Of a DNA stretch of 64,000 nucleotides, positions 54,439 through 63,736 are shown one piece after another. Location of the stretch: NCBI RefSeq assembly GCF_007859735.1, contig NZ_SIHI01000001.1, positions 2,074,119 through 2,138,118 of the forward strand, given 5' to 3'. Every line of letters begins with the position of its first letter. The stretch's first letter is position 1. The DNA comes from Thalassoglobus neptunius (GTDB lineage Bacteria > Planctomycetota > Planctomycetia > Planctomycetales > Planctomycetaceae). The notes beneath the pieces are model-generated. The model searched no databases, had not been told where the DNA came from, and worked only from the letters and a program-made list of their open reading frames with translations. The translations under genes and the position numbers were made by a program.

Positions 54439-55050
54439 GTGTCGAAGTCTGAAGCCGAATCAAGCTCTGAAGAAACTCCGTCGTTTTCTGTTGATCATGC
54501 CCGTATTGAATCCGCTGTTCGCGAAATTCTGGCAGCTGTCGGGGAAAATCCCGATCGCGAAGGGCTTCTCGAGACCCCTTCCCGCGTCGCAAAGATGTAC
54601 GCGGAGTTGTTCAGCGGGCTGCATGTCGATCCGGGCCGCCATCTGAAGAAGGTGTTTCAGGAGACGTATGACGAACTGGTGCTTGTGCGCGACATCAGTT
54701 TCAATAGCATGTGCGAACATCACCTGCTGCCGTTTCTCGGAGTCGCCCACGTTGGCTACATTCCGCGAGGAAGTGTGGTTGGCTTAAGCAAGCTCGCACG
54801 GATTGTCGAGGAAGTGTCGCGGCGCCCGCAGGTTCAGGAGCGCATGACAGAGACGATTGCGAATCTCCTCGAAGAACAGCTTGCACCCAAAGGGGTGATT
54901 GTTGTGCTTGAGGCGGAGCATTCGTGCATGTCCATTCGTGGGATTCGTAAACCCGGTTCGTTGACGATCACAAGTGCAGTTCGCGGGTTGTTTCGCAAGA
55001 ATGAATCGAGTCGTGCAGAAGCCATGGCGTTGATCAACGGCAAGAAATGA
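54439..55050 (+). CDS. folE: GTP cyclohydrolase I
   Basis: First enzyme of tetrahydrofolate (and pterin) synthesis: GTP to 7,8-dihydroneopterin triphosphate plus formate. About 203 residues. Zinc ligands in [18 protein letters not shown] and HSCMSIRGI are present, as are [14 protein letters not shown] and [20 protein letters not shown] in part. GTG 54439 with AGGTG upstream is preferred to TTG 54385. The stop overlaps the start of the next gene (ATGA), so the two are coupled. Confidence 0.96.
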   Translation: MSKSEAESSSEETPSFSVDHARIESAVREILAAVGENPDREGLLETPSRVAKMYAELFSGLHVDPGRHLKKVFQETYDELVLVRDISFNSMCEHHLLPFLGVAHVGYIPRGSVVGLSKLARIVEEVSRRPQVQERMTETIANLLEEQLAPKGVIVVLEAEHSCMSIRGIRKPGSLTITSAVRGLFRKNESSRAEAMALINGKK

Positions 55051-55841
55051 TTCCCGAATTCTCTCTGAAACTTATTTGTGGGCTCTCGCTGGTCTGGTGT
55101 CTGGCGCCTCAGTCTCTCATCACTTCTGGATTCTTTCGTATTCAGATGTTGATCGCATTGGGACTCAGTGTGCTGGCGTTCTTGACCGCTGGCCAGATGC
55201 CTGCTGCAGATGTCGGTGAAAATGCAGCTGCGAGAAACATGGCCATCTTCGGGGTTGTGTCCGGAATCCTGTCGTTCTTCGGATCGTTCTACTGGACGCT
55301 GGAGCGAAGACGCGTCGGGGCGATCTTCGGCGGGTTGATTGCGGTCTGTTCGTGGCTGTTCCTGATTTCCGTCGTTGTCGGCAGGAGTGCATCTTCAAGT
55401 CCGGTCGAGTGGGTTGCCCCGGTGCTCGATGCGGCAAGTTCGGCGATGCTTTTTGGATCGACGACTGCGGCCATGCTTCTCGGGCACTGGTACCTGACAG
55501 CGACCGGAATGTCGTTGGCTCCGTTGATACGATTCAATCAGTTCTTTCTCGCGAGCGTCCTGTTTCGGATCGTTGTGGTGGCTACGGTCTCAACTTCGTC
55601 TTCCGGAAGCTTTTCCATGAGCGATTCGGGATTGCTCGTCCTTCGGTGGGTTGGGTTGGTGGGACCATTGATCCTTGGGGTTCTCACGCAAAAGATTCTG
55701 AAGTACCGCAACACCCAGTCTGCGACAGGAGTTTTGTATGCCGCGACAATCCTTGTGTTCATGGGGGAAATGGCAGCGAGGTTGCTTTCCTCTTCCGTGG
55801 AGCATGTCGCTCTCTCCGGTCCTGTTTCTGGCGTGATGTGA
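55047..55841 (+). CDS. Hypothetical seven-helix membrane protein
   Basis: A 264-residue integral membrane protein with about seven or eight hydrophobic segments ([119 protein letters not shown]). [20 protein letters not shown] is its most distinctive stretch. No known family was recognised. It is translationally coupled to folE by a 4-base overlap, which argues for joint expression but does not reveal its role. Confidence 0.8.
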   Translation: MIPEFSLKLICGLSLVWCLAPQSLITSGFFRIQMLIALGLSVLAFLTAGQMPAADVGENAAARNMAIFGVVSGILSFFGSFYWTLERRRVGAIFGGLIAVCSWLFLISVVVGRSASSSPVEWVAPVLDAASSAMLFGSTTAAMLLGHWYLTATGMSLAPLIRFNQFFLASVLFRIVVVATVSTSSSGSFSMSDSGLLVLRWVGLVGPLILGVLTQKILKYRNTQSATGVLYAATILVFMGEMAARLLSSSVEHVALSGPVSGVM

Positions 55842-55978
55842 AGCAGGCCGCCGGTCCTGTTTTCCTTTTGAATCTCTTCCGCGTGCCTCAGTGTCTCGTC
55901 TGATTGTTTTCCCAATTGGACGAATGTCTCGTGAAGTCGACGCTGCGCTGCTTTTCATTAGCATTTCATCCACGTAAC

Positions 55979-56452
55979 ATGTTCGGTCTCATGTATTTGA
56001 CCTACCACTGCCCCAACTGTGATTCACTCAATCAGTCGCCGGAATTGTCCGAAGCGGCCACGCTTGAGTGTGGCCATTGCGACTGGGTTCGCAAAGTGCC
56101 GGTTTCTGTCCCTCAGAACAATTCTCCGCCGGACCAATGTCTCCGCTGCGGCAACGAGGACCTGTGGAGGCAGAAAAATTTCTCTCAGGCTCTTGGCCTC
56201 GGGTTTGTGGCATTGGCAGCAGTGATCAGCAGCATCGCATGGATGTACTATCGGCCGATTCTCGCGATTTCGATTCTGATGGCATTCGCAGTACTGGATA
56301 TGATTCTGTATGTCGTCATGCCCGACGTTCTCGTGTGCTATCGGTGTCAAACAAAGCATCACGGAATTGACGTCTCCGGTCACAAGACTTTTGATCATGA
56401 ACTCGCTGAAAAGTATCGACAGGAAGAAATTCGCTTGAAAGCCTCCCAGTAA
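55979..56452 (+). CDS. Zinc-ribbon membrane protein, hypothetical
   Basis: About 157 residues. The N-terminus holds cysteine pairs CPNC ... CGHC, then CLRCGNEDLW, and the C-terminal half CYRCQTKHHG, giving rubredoxin-like or zinc-ribbon knuckles on both sides of two membrane helices (ALGLGFVALAAVISSIAWMYY and ISILMAFAVLDMILYVVM). The topology puts both ribbons on the same side. Start is uncertain: ATG 55979, ATG 55991 or the longer TTG frame at 55904. Function unknown; it follows the folE-coupled membrane protein by about 140 bases. Confidence 0.7.
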   Translation: MFGLMYLTYHCPNCDSLNQSPELSEAATLECGHCDWVRKVPVSVPQNNSPPDQCLRCGNEDLWRQKNFSQALGLGFVALAAVISSIAWMYYRPILAISILMAFAVLDMILYVVMPDVLVCYRCQTKHHGIDVSGHKTFDHELAEKYRQEEIRLKASQ

Positions 56453-56454
56453 TT

Positions 56455-56490
56455 CCGGCGTGAACACTTCGACCCCGGCGTGAACACCTC
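56455..56490. repeat. Tandem direct repeat, 20-base period
   Basis: CCGGCGTGAACACTTC (56455-56470) is repeated as CCGGCGTGAACACCTC (56475-56490), beginning just after the stop of the zinc-ribbon gene. A third TGAACACTTC occurs at 56548-56557. It could be an operator for the FAD/Fe-S gene downstream or a replication-slippage remnant. Confidence 0.4.
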
Positions 56491-56669
56491 TCTCTTGGTG
56501 ATGGACTCCGCGAACAACACAACTTTTGCCAACTGGGGACTCATCTTGAACACTTCTGAGCCAAGCAGACCGGAAACCGGGCAGACCGTCGGAAGAGAGT
56601 GACGACTGAATTTTCTGGCGACCCTTCACGAAGTCCTGTTTCCGTTCGAATGCTTCGAATTGACCCACT

Positions 56670-59606
56670 TTGGACGAACAACAACAACGAATCCTGGATG
56701 ACTTGAAGAGCGAGTTCAGTGGGGAACTTCGCTTCAACGCAGCTGCGCGCGAAATCTATTCCAGCGATGCCAGCATCTATCAGATCCTTCCGTTGGGGGT
56801 GGCTCTCCCTCATTCGACCGAAGATGTCGTTCTGCTCTGTCAGTATGCTTCGGAAAACGATGTCCCGCTGATTCCAAGAGGCGCCGGAAGCGGACTCGCC
56901 GGCGGGTGTTTAGGTCGGGGGCTGATCGTTGATTTTTCACGGCATATGAATCGGATTCTTGCTGTTGATGAAGCGACGGTTCGTGTTCAGACCGGAGTCG
57001 TCCGCGATCAATTGAATGAGGCTCTTCGCGACCGGGGCATGTATTTCCCTCCGGATCCATCCAACACCGCGGTCACTACGATCGGGGGCATGCTGGCTGT
57101 TGATGCGGCCGGTTCGCATGCTGTGCGAGTTGGCTCAATGCGGGACCACGTTCAGAGCATTCAAACGGTTCTAGCCAACGGAACGGTTTTCGAAGCTCGC
57201 CGATATCAGGATGTCCTCGCGATTCCGGAACCGGGAGTCGAGGACGAACTCGTCCATCAACTGGGGCTGCTGCTTCAAACCCATGAAGGTCTGATTCGCG
57301 AACGGCAACCGCAGCTGATTCGCAACTGTTCCGGTTTTCAGTTGCGCGGAGTTCTGGAAGAGAACGAACTCGATCTTCCCCGACTCCTCGTCGGATCGGA
57401 AGGAGCATTGGGGATTTTCACCGAAGCGACGCTTCACATTTCTCCCCGTCCGGAACAGCGTGGAGTTGCACTCTTACTGTTCGAAGACATTGAGTCCTCT
57501 GTTCGTGCGATTCAGAAGATTATTCCTCTGCAGCCCAGCGCGTGCGACTTAATGGATCGGCGATTACTGTCGCTGGCCAGAGAATTCGACGAAGACCTCT
57601 CTCGATTGATCCCCGAACAGGCGGAAGCAGCGGTTCTCGTCGAGCAGACAGGTTATAGCGAACGGCAGGTCCGTGACCGTCTGCGTGACGTAATGAGTGC
57701 CGCGCGGGCGATTGATTCACAGGTCTACGTTGCCAAGGAGTGCTATGACGATCGGGAAGTCGATGCACTCTGGTCGCTTCCGTATCGAGTTGTTCCGTTG
57801 TTGACTCGACTTCGTGGGTTAACACGTCCCCTTCCCCTGATCGAAGATATTGCGGTTCCCCCGGATTGTCTGCATGAGTTTCTGACGAAGGCTCAACGGA
57901 TCTTTCAGAAGTATCGGGTCACGGCAAGCTTGTACGCGCACGCTGCCTCCGGACAGATTCACTTCCGTCCCTTTCTTCCGATTCCGAATAACGAAAACAG
58001 TCAGGTTCTCGAATCACTCTCGCGCGATCTTTACGAAACGGTGTTTCAGTTCGGCGGGACAGTCAGCGGTGAGCATGGTAATGGACTGGCACGGACGGCA
58101 TTCGTTCGCAGCCAGTACGGTCCGCTCTATCGAGTTTTTCAGGAAGTGAAAGATCTTTTCGATCCACATAACCTGATGAATCCGGGGAAGATTCTGAACG
58201 ACGATCCGCATCTGACAATCCGGGATCTCCGCATCAATCCCGATCCCAAGCAGCAACCGTCTTCACTGGTCAACCTGCAGCTGAACTGGCGGAATGAAGA
58301 AATCGTCGATGAACTGTTGCGATGCAACGGATGCGGAAGCTGCAAGGTTGTCAACGACTCAACACGAATGTGTCCATTCTTCGCCGTTGATCCGATGGAA
58401 GCGAATTCCCCGCGTGCGAAGGCCAATCTTGTTCGTTCGCTGGTGACGAATTCGCTCGATCCCAAGGCGTTCTCCACTGACGAGGCGAAAGAACTCGCGG
58501 ACAGCTGTTTCAATTGCAAGCAGTGCCATTTGGAGTGCCCTTCCAATGTCAACATTCCCGCACTTGCCATCGAAGCCAAGGCGCAGTGCGTCAATGCGAA
58601 TGGACTCTCGCGGGCTGACTGGTATCTGTCGCGTGCTCATTCGTTCGGTCGTTTAGGAGTGGCGATTTCTCCGATCGCGAACTGGTCGCTCGGAAATTCC
58701 ATGATGAGATGGCTCATCGAAAAACTGCTTGGGATCTCGCGAGCACGCCGATTGCCGCGATTTGCCCGACGTCAGTTTCTGAAGACGTCTTCGTCGTCAA
58801 AGCGACAGAATCAGGACCAACTCAACAAGAAAGCGAACATCGTTTACTTCGTCGACTACTTCGCGAACTTTCATGATACGGAACTTGCTGAAGCATTTGT
58901 CCGGATTCTGGATCACAATTGCATCCCGGTCCTTGTTCCCAAGGAACAGGTCGCCAGTGGCATGGCGATGATCTGTGCAGGTGATCTCGATGCTGCCCGA
59001 GAACTGGCGGAAATCAATGTGAAGGTTTTGTCAGAGGCAGCCCGTGAAGGAAAACAAATCGTCTGCACGGAACCGACGGCGGCTGTCTGCCTGAAAGAGG
59101 AGTACCCGCGACTGCTCGATCATCCCGATGCGCTGGTCGTCGCCGAACAAACAATTGATGCCGGGACTTTTCTTCAACAGCTTCATCATCGTGGGGAACT
59201 CAAGCAGGATTTTTCGCCGTTTCCTCATCGTGTTGTTCATCACACACCGTGTCATCAACGATACCTGAATCCGACGAATCCGCTCGTCGAGCTTTTAAGG
59301 CTGATCCCTGAACTGACCGTTGAAGAGATCGAAAAAGGGTGTTCGGGAATGGCGGGAACTTTCGGGATGACCGCGACGAACTTCGAGAAGTCCCTCGAGT
59401 TCGGAAGCGAATTGATTCTGGAGATGCAGCGAAGCGATCTCGAATTTGGCGCGACCGAATGCAGCAGCTGTCAGTTTCAAATGTTGCAGGAGTCTTCGGT
59501 TCCCACTCTTCACCCATTAAAATTGATGGCACTTGCGTACGGATTGATGCCTTCGCTTAAGAACAAACTGACTCCCTCTCGCAACAAACGGTTGTTGACA
59601 ACATGA
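56670..59606 (+). CDS. FAD-linked oxidase fused to Fe-S/CCG oxidoreductase
   Basis: A 978-residue dehydrogenase joining GlcD-like and GlcF-like halves. The FAD half has the PCMH motif PLIPRGAGSGLAGGCLGRGL and the C-terminal GGTVSGEHGNGLAR. Two 4Fe-4S motifs follow (CNGCGSCKVVNDSTRMCPFF near 555 and CFNCKQCHLECPSN near 615), then two CCG-type domains with HHTPCHQRYLNP and GATECSSCQFQM. Such fusions oxidise D-lactate, glycolate or other 2-hydroxyacids and pass electrons to the quinone pool; substrate is undetermined. Start TTG 56670 lacks a clear ribosome binding site. Its stop overlaps the moaD start. Confidence 0.9.
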   Translation: MDEQQQRILDDLKSEFSGELRFNAAAREIYSSDASIYQILPLGVALPHSTEDVVLLCQYASENDVPLIPRGAGSGLAGGCLGRGLIVDFSRHMNRILAVDEATVRVQTGVVRDQLNEALRDRGMYFPPDPSNTAVTTIGGMLAVDAAGSHAVRVGSMRDHVQSIQTVLANGTVFEARRYQDVLAIPEPGVEDELVHQLGLLLQTHEGLIRERQPQLIRNCSGFQLRGVLEENELDLPRLLVGSEGALGIFTEATLHISPRPEQRGVALLLFEDIESSVRAIQKIIPLQPSACDLMDRRLLSLAREFDEDLSRLIPEQAEAAVLVEQTGYSERQVRDRLRDVMSAARAIDSQVYVAKECYDDREVDALWSLPYRVVPLLTRLRGLTRPLPLIEDIAVPPDCLHEFLTKAQRIFQKYRVTASLYAHAASGQIHFRPFLPIPNNENSQVLESLSRDLYETVFQFGGTVSGEHGNGLARTAFVRSQYGPLYRVFQEVKDLFDPHNLMNPGKILNDDPHLTIRDLRINPDPKQQPSSLVNLQLNWRNEEIVDELLRCNGCGSCKVVNDSTRMCPFFAVDPMEANSPRAKANLVRSLVTNSLDPKAFSTDEAKELADSCFNCKQCHLECPSNVNIPALAIEAKAQCVNANGLSRADWYLSRAHSFGRLGVAISPIANWSLGNSMMRWLIEKLLGISRARRLPRFARRQFLKTSSSSKRQNQDQLNKKANIVYFVDYFANFHDTELAEAFVRILDHNCIPVLVPKEQVASGMAMICAGDLDAARELAEINVKVLSEAAREGKQIVCTEPTAAVCLKEEYPRLLDHPDALVVAEQTIDAGTFLQQLHHRGELKQDFSPFPHRVVHHTPCHQRYLNPTNPLVELLRLIPELTVEEIEKGCSGMAGTFGMTATNFEKSLEFGSELILEMQRSDLEFGATECSSCQFQMLQESSVPTLHPLKLMALAYGLMPSLKNKLTPSRNKRLLTT

Positions 59607-59848
59607 GTGTTTCCGTCCTTCTATTTGCTCGCGCATCGGACCTTGCCGGGACGTCGTCAACCGAGTTGGAATTTGATGAGAACCCGACAGTGGCCGAGTT
59701 CAAGCTTGCGCTGACGCAGCAATTTCCTCAATTGGAAGTGTTGTCGAAACAACTTCTTGTGGCGGTGAACAACAATTATGTGCAGGACGGAGATGCCATT
59801 CCCGACAATGCGGAGGTTGCTTGCTTTCCTCCAGTGAGCGGAGGTTAG
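59603..59848 (+). CDS. moaD: Molybdopterin synthase sulfur carrier subunit
   Basis: Ubiquitin-fold sulfur carrier of 81 residues ending in the functional Gly-Gly (PPVSGG). Its thiocarboxylate, made by MoeB, supplies sulfur to MoaE to form molybdopterin. ATGA overlap with the upstream FAD/Fe-S gene shows coupling. MoaE is 143 bases downstream, with a family 1 repeat in the gap. The molybdopterin enzyme at 41977 would be a consumer. Confidence 0.92.
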   Translation: MSVSVLLFARASDLAGTSSTELEFDENPTVAEFKLALTQQFPQLEVLSKQLLVAVNNNYVQDGDAIPDNAEVACFPPVSGG

Positions 59849-59949
59849 AGCAAGTTGCTCTAACCTGTGCACTCGCTTGAGCTTTTTCATCAGGTAAAAG
59901 GCCGAGTTTGCTCGTGCGAGTGAGTGCACACCAAAACTGAAAATGCTCT
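59847..59949 (-). repeat. Family 1 dispersed repeat, copy D
   Basis: Full-length copy in reverse orientation, almost identical to the one at 19388, ending with AGAGCAAGTTGCTCT on its left. Its left edge lies in the TAG stop codon of moaD and the element fills the moaD-moaE gap. This copy is inverted relative to the gene before it, unlike the others. Confidence 0.85.
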
Positions 59950-59990
59950 AGTGGCTGTGAGTCTTCAATTCATCGACAGGGTTTGGTGAG

Positions 59991-60464
59991 ATGTCATTCA
60001 ATGAAAGCGATTGCTGGATCGAACTGGTCGATCAACCGATTGACGTGAGTGTCGTTCAAGAGTTCGTCACGACACGTTCTGCGGGGGCCGTCGTGTTGTT
60101 TCTGGGAACGGTTCGTGAAATGACCGGAGAACGGCAGACCGTCGCTCTCGACTATCAGGCGTACCCGGAGATGGCAGTCGCGAAGATGCAAGAGATCGCG
60201 TCAGAAGCCAAAGAGAAATGGCCCATTCAAAAGGTTGCGCTGATTCATCGAACTGGACGGCTTGAGCTTGCGGAAGCAAGTGTCGTGGTCGGAGTCAGTA
60301 CGCCTCACCGAGGTGACTCTTTCGCTGCGGGGCAGTTTTTGATTGACGAGCTGAAGGTGCGGGTTCCCGTTTGGAAACGCGAAAACTGGGTTGACGGAAC
60401 GACCGAATGGGTGCATCCCGGCGCTGACTCCGGTCTTCCCGCCAGCGAATCTCCCGAATCGTAG
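59991..60464 (+). CDS. moaE: Molybdopterin synthase catalytic subunit
   Basis: Converts precursor Z to molybdopterin with two MoaD thiocarboxylates. It has 157 residues. Visible motifs: GAVVLFLGTVRE, LDYQAYPEMAVAKM, IHRTGRLELAEASVVVGVSTPHR, and the catalytic-lysine segment VPVWKRENWVDGTTEWV. The C-terminal tail is short and acidic. moaA, moaC, moeA and moeB are not in the window. Confidence 0.95.
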   Translation: MSFNESDCWIELVDQPIDVSVVQEFVTTRSAGAVVLFLGTVREMTGERQTVALDYQAYPEMAVAKMQEIASEAKEKWPIQKVALIHRTGRLELAEASVVVGVSTPHRGDSFAAGQFLIDELKVRVPVWKRENWVDGTTEWVHPGADSGLPASESPES

Positions 60465-60476
60465 GAGCGATGATAC

Positions 60477-60517
60477 TGGTCTTCGCGAATTCGCAACAGC
60501 GATTCACACGAAGACCA
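60477..60517. repeat. Short hairpin repeat, family 2, copy 2
   Basis: TGGTCTTCG (60477-60485) pairs perfectly with CGAAGACCA (60509-60517) around a GCGAATTCGC palindrome. It is homologous to the copies at 1364 and 62343. Here it lies between the convergent moaE and efp genes. Confidence 0.55.
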
Positions 60518-60560
60518 TGCTGAGCAATCAATTCAATCGCACGGGGAAATTCGAACTGCC

Positions 60561-61133
60561 CTATTCGGCAGCTTCTCGACCCAGGTATTTGCCGGTTTCG
60601 GCATCGATTCGTACTCGCTCACCTTCGCTGATGAAGGCCGGAACCTGAATCTCGGCACCGGTTTCGACTTTCGCCGGCTTCGTGACGTTGGTCGCTGTGT
60701 TCCCTTTGGCGGCGGGTTCAGTGTAGGTCACTTCCAGAATGACGTGCTTCGGAGGAGTGACGCTGATGAGTTGTTCATTCCAATACAACAGGCCGCACGG
60801 TTCCCCTTCTTTGACGAACCGGAGTTGTTCTTCACCGACCTCTTTGGCCAGGCTGACCTGCTCGAAGCTTTCGTTGTCCATGAAGATGTAGCTGGAACCG
60901 TCGAAGTAGGAGTACAAGCCGTCTGCGTTTTTGATATCGGCTGCTTCGAGGCTGTCGCCACTGCGATAGGTGATGTCGAGCAAGCTGCCGGTCAGAAGAT
61001 TTCGGAGCTTTGTTTTGTAAAGCGCCTGGCCCTTACCTGGCTTGACGAACTTGTAGTCGATCATTTCGTAAGGAGACCCTTCGACAATGACTTTTACTCC
61101 CTTCTTGAAATCACCGGCATTAATCTGTGGCAT
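60561..61133 (-). CDS. efp: Elongation factor P
   Basis: tRNA-like protein that rescues ribosomes stalled at polyproline. Three beta domains; 190 residues. From ATG 61133 the modified residue is K34 in VKPGKGQA, the position that EpmA/EpmB lysinylate in Gammaproteobacteria. RIDAETGKYLGR at the C-terminus is the family end. The TTG six codons upstream is less likely. It is divergent from epmB, so the target and its modifying enzyme share a control region. Confidence 0.96.
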   Translation of the reverse strand: MPQINAGDFKKGVKVIVEGSPYEMIDYKFVKPGKGQALYKTKLRNLLTGSLLDITYRSGDSLEAADIKNADGLYSYFDGSSYIFMDNESFEQVSLAKEVGEEQLRFVKEGEPCGLLYWNEQLISVTPPKHVILEVTYTEPAAKGNTATNVTKPAKVETGAEIQVPAFISEGERVRIDAETGKYLGREAAE

Positions 61134-61256
61134 TGGAGTTTTTCCATTCAATCGCTAACTTGACTTCGGCAGGCCAGTTGGAACCATTTCTCAGGGAAGA
61201 ATCTCACTTCCTGAATGCAACGTCACCGAGCCTAATTTTGCGGAGGAGAATAGCAC

Positions 61257-62312
61257 ATGCCAGTCACTGGGGAAACGTTGACACCCCTCAATCCCAAAGT
61301 GCATGTTTCCTCAATCGGCCAATCTCAATCGAAAGCTGAAGTTTCGACCTGGCAACAAGAACTGGCCAGCGCCGTCCGCACTCCCGAAGATCTCTGTTCC
61401 CGGCTCGGTTTGTCCATCGAAAGTGTTTCCTCCAAAGCTTCCGAGACGTTCCCGGTCGTCGTGACGGAGAGTTTTCTGAAGCGAATGGAGGTCGGCAACC
61501 CCCGCGATCCGCTCTTGCTGCAAGTCTTGCCCGTTGCAGAGGAAGAACAATCGGCCACGGGATTTGTCAGTGATCCAACGGGTGATCTGCAAGCTCAGTC
61601 AACCGAAGGCCTCCTGAGGAAATACACAGGGCGAGCGCTCCTCGTCTTGACCGGAACTTGCGCGATTCACTGTCGATATTGCTTCCGTCGGGAGTTTCCC
61701 TATGACCTTGCTCCCAAGAGTCTCGCTGCCTGGGAACTCGCCTTCGAAGAAATCGCAGCGGATGAAACATTGAGTGAGGTCATTTTAAGCGGAGGAGACC
61801 CTCTCGTTTGGAATGACCACAAATTGCAACAACTGGTCGATCGCATCGAACAGATCCCGCACGTGCAGCGGCTAAGAATTCATTCGCGAATTCCGATCGT
61901 TCTTCCCAACCGAATCACAGAGGAATTGATTCAAACTCTTCACAACACCCGATTGCAGGTGGTGATGGTCATCCATTCGAATCATCGGAATGAGCTTCAG
62001 GGAGACTGTCTGGATCAGATCACGCGTCTTCAGCAACAGGGAATTCCGCTGCTGAATCAAGCGGTTTTGCTCAGAGGAATCAATGATTCGGTCGAAGCAC
62101 TGGTTGATTTATGCGAGCACTGTGCCAACTTCGGCGTCATGCCGTACTATCTGCATCAACTCGATCGGGTTTCCGGGGCCAGCCATTTCGAAGTCCCGAT
62201 GGAAGAAGGTAAGCAGCTTGTTGACGAATTGAGAAAACGACTCCCGGGATATGCTGTTCCCAGATATGTGCAGGAAGTTCCCGGTGCCCTTTCGAAACAA
62301 CCCATCGAATAA
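61257..62312 (+). CDS. epmB: EF-P beta-lysylation enzyme EpmB (lysine 2,3-aminomutase type)
   Basis: Radical SAM enzyme that converts alpha-lysine to beta-lysine for attachment to EF-P K34 by EpmA. It has 351 residues. The cluster motif CAIHCRYCFRR is near residue 140; SGGDPLVWND and the PLP-binding region typical of KamA/YjeK (HNTRLQVVMVIHSNH) follow. A perfect GGAGGAG ribosome binding site stands upstream of ATG 61257. It diverges from efp. epmA is not in the window. Similarity to classical KamA means a lysine-catabolic role cannot be excluded, but context favours EpmB. Confidence 0.92.
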   Translation: MPVTGETLTPLNPKVHVSSIGQSQSKAEVSTWQQELASAVRTPEDLCSRLGLSIESVSSKASETFPVVVTESFLKRMEVGNPRDPLLLQVLPVAEEEQSATGFVSDPTGDLQAQSTEGLLRKYTGRALLVLTGTCAIHCRYCFRREFPYDLAPKSLAAWELAFEEIAADETLSEVILSGGDPLVWNDHKLQQLVDRIEQIPHVQRLRIHSRIPIVLPNRITEELIQTLHNTRLQVVMVIHSNHRNELQGDCLDQITRLQQQGIPLLNQAVLLRGINDSVEALVDLCEHCANFGVMPYYLHQLDRVSGASHFEVPMEEGKQLVDELRKRLPGYAVPRYVQEVPGALSKQPIE

Positions 62313-62342
62313 AGCAGCGATCCATTGTCCACTTTGGAAACC

Positions 62343-62380
62343 CTTCTTCGCGAATTCGCACGAGCGTGCAGGACGAAAAC
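62343..62380. repeat. Short hairpin repeat, family 2, copy 3
   Basis: CTTCTTCGCGAATTCGCACG to CGAAAAC (62374-62380) shares the 13-base core and spacing of the copies at 1364 and 60477; the outer stem is degraded here. It lies 30 bases downstream of the epmB stop. Confidence 0.45.
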
Positions 62381-62529
62381 TCTGTTCAATCGCTGAGACG
62401 CATTCAACGGCAAACGCAGCCTGTTTTCAGATCGCAGCCATGTGACAACAATGTGTTGATGGCAATTTGATGGATCAAGAGTAAAGTTCCCTCCTCCTTG
62501 CCTTCCTGATTTTCGGATTCGATTCCCCC

Positions 62530-63492
62530 ATGACAACTTCTGAGACCGCCGAGGACTCTTCAGTCAGAAGTCCGAGCGATTTGCGGGCGGACCATCAACC
62601 GATGGGGCCGGTTTCAGTCTTTCTCGCACTGATGACGATCACTCTTTGGGGCGGAACAGCTGTTGCGAACCAAGTCGCAATCGATGTCTTTCCTCCACTG
62701 TTCGTGGGCGTTTTGCGGTTTGGCCTCGCTGCAATTTTCATGGTGTTCTGGTGTCGAATCGACGGAACACCAGTTTTTCTGACAGGTCGACAGTTGTGGC
62801 TCTCATCACTCGTCGGAGTGTTGATGTTCGTTCAAATCGCCACGTTCAATTATGGGACGGCGATTTCGAATGCGTCGCACGCGACGGTTCTCGTCAACAG
62901 CTACATCTTCTGGGTGGCAATCTACGAAGGCTGGGTCCGTCGATCCGTTCGATTTCGATGGTGGCAAGTCTTCGGATTGTTTCTGGCTGGCTCCGGGGTG
63001 TTGCTGCTTGTCGGAAATGCGAACAACGAGTCTCTTTCCGAAATGGATCAGCCGACGCTTTGGGGAGATCTGATTCTCGCCTCAAGCGGTTTTGTGCTGG
63101 CGATCAAAATTCTGCTCGTGAAGAAGGCTGTTCAGGAAGTCCCGCCGACGTCGATGATTCTCTGGCACGACATCGTTGGGACAGCACTCCTCTTCGTGCT
63201 GAGTGTGTTTACTGAAACTCCGACTGGGAAACCAATTACGACCGATGCGGTGATCGCGATTCTCTATGGGGGCATTGCAGTTTCCGGGGCCTGTTTTGCA
63301 ATCAATGCGATGTTGCTGCAAAAACATGGTGCCTCGCAAGTCTCTGTGTTTAGTTTTGGAACACCACTTGTTGGAATCTTGCTGGCGTACTTTATACGAG
63401 GTGATCATTTGTCCCGGTGGTTGGTCACTTCAGGTCTCTTCGTTGCAGCGGGAATCTATCTCGTGAATCGAAATCGTCCCTTCAAAAAGTGA
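62530..63492 (+). CDS. EamA-type DMT transporter
   Basis: Drug/metabolite transporter superfamily member, 320 residues, ten hydrophobic helices in two homologous EamA halves (LWGGTAVANQVAIDVFPPLFVGVLRF in part; GTPLVGILLAYFIRGDHLS in the second). The N-terminal 30 residues are polar. It exports or imports a small metabolite that cannot be predicted. There is no clear ribosome binding site before ATG 62530. It stands alone on the plus strand. Confidence 0.9.
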   Translation: MTTSETAEDSSVRSPSDLRADHQPMGPVSVFLALMTITLWGGTAVANQVAIDVFPPLFVGVLRFGLAAIFMVFWCRIDGTPVFLTGRQLWLSSLVGVLMFVQIATFNYGTAISNASHATVLVNSYIFWVAIYEGWVRRSVRFRWWQVFGLFLAGSGVLLLVGNANNESLSEMDQPTLWGDLILASSGFVLAIKILLVKKAVQEVPPTSMILWHDIVGTALLFVLSVFTETPTGKPITTDAVIAILYGGIAVSGACFAINAMLLQKHGASQVSVFSFGTPLVGILLAYFIRGDHLSRWLVTSGLFVAAGIYLVNRNRPFKK

Positions 63493-63736
63493 TCGATGTT
63501 GCATTTTGCCAACGTCAAATCGCTGCAATTGATGCATCAGGTCAACACAATTCGCGAGCTGCGGACTCGGTCAAAGAGTTCAAATTCTCTGTAACACGCA
63601 TCACTGAATAGCTTTGTGTTCAATTCCCTTGACGAATTCTGGCCTCGGTTTTCGATGTGGCCCCTTCCTTGCGTTATTCGGCAAACACCACCTGATTGCC
63701 AACGACACAAGTTTAGACCAGGCAGCATCGAGACCT

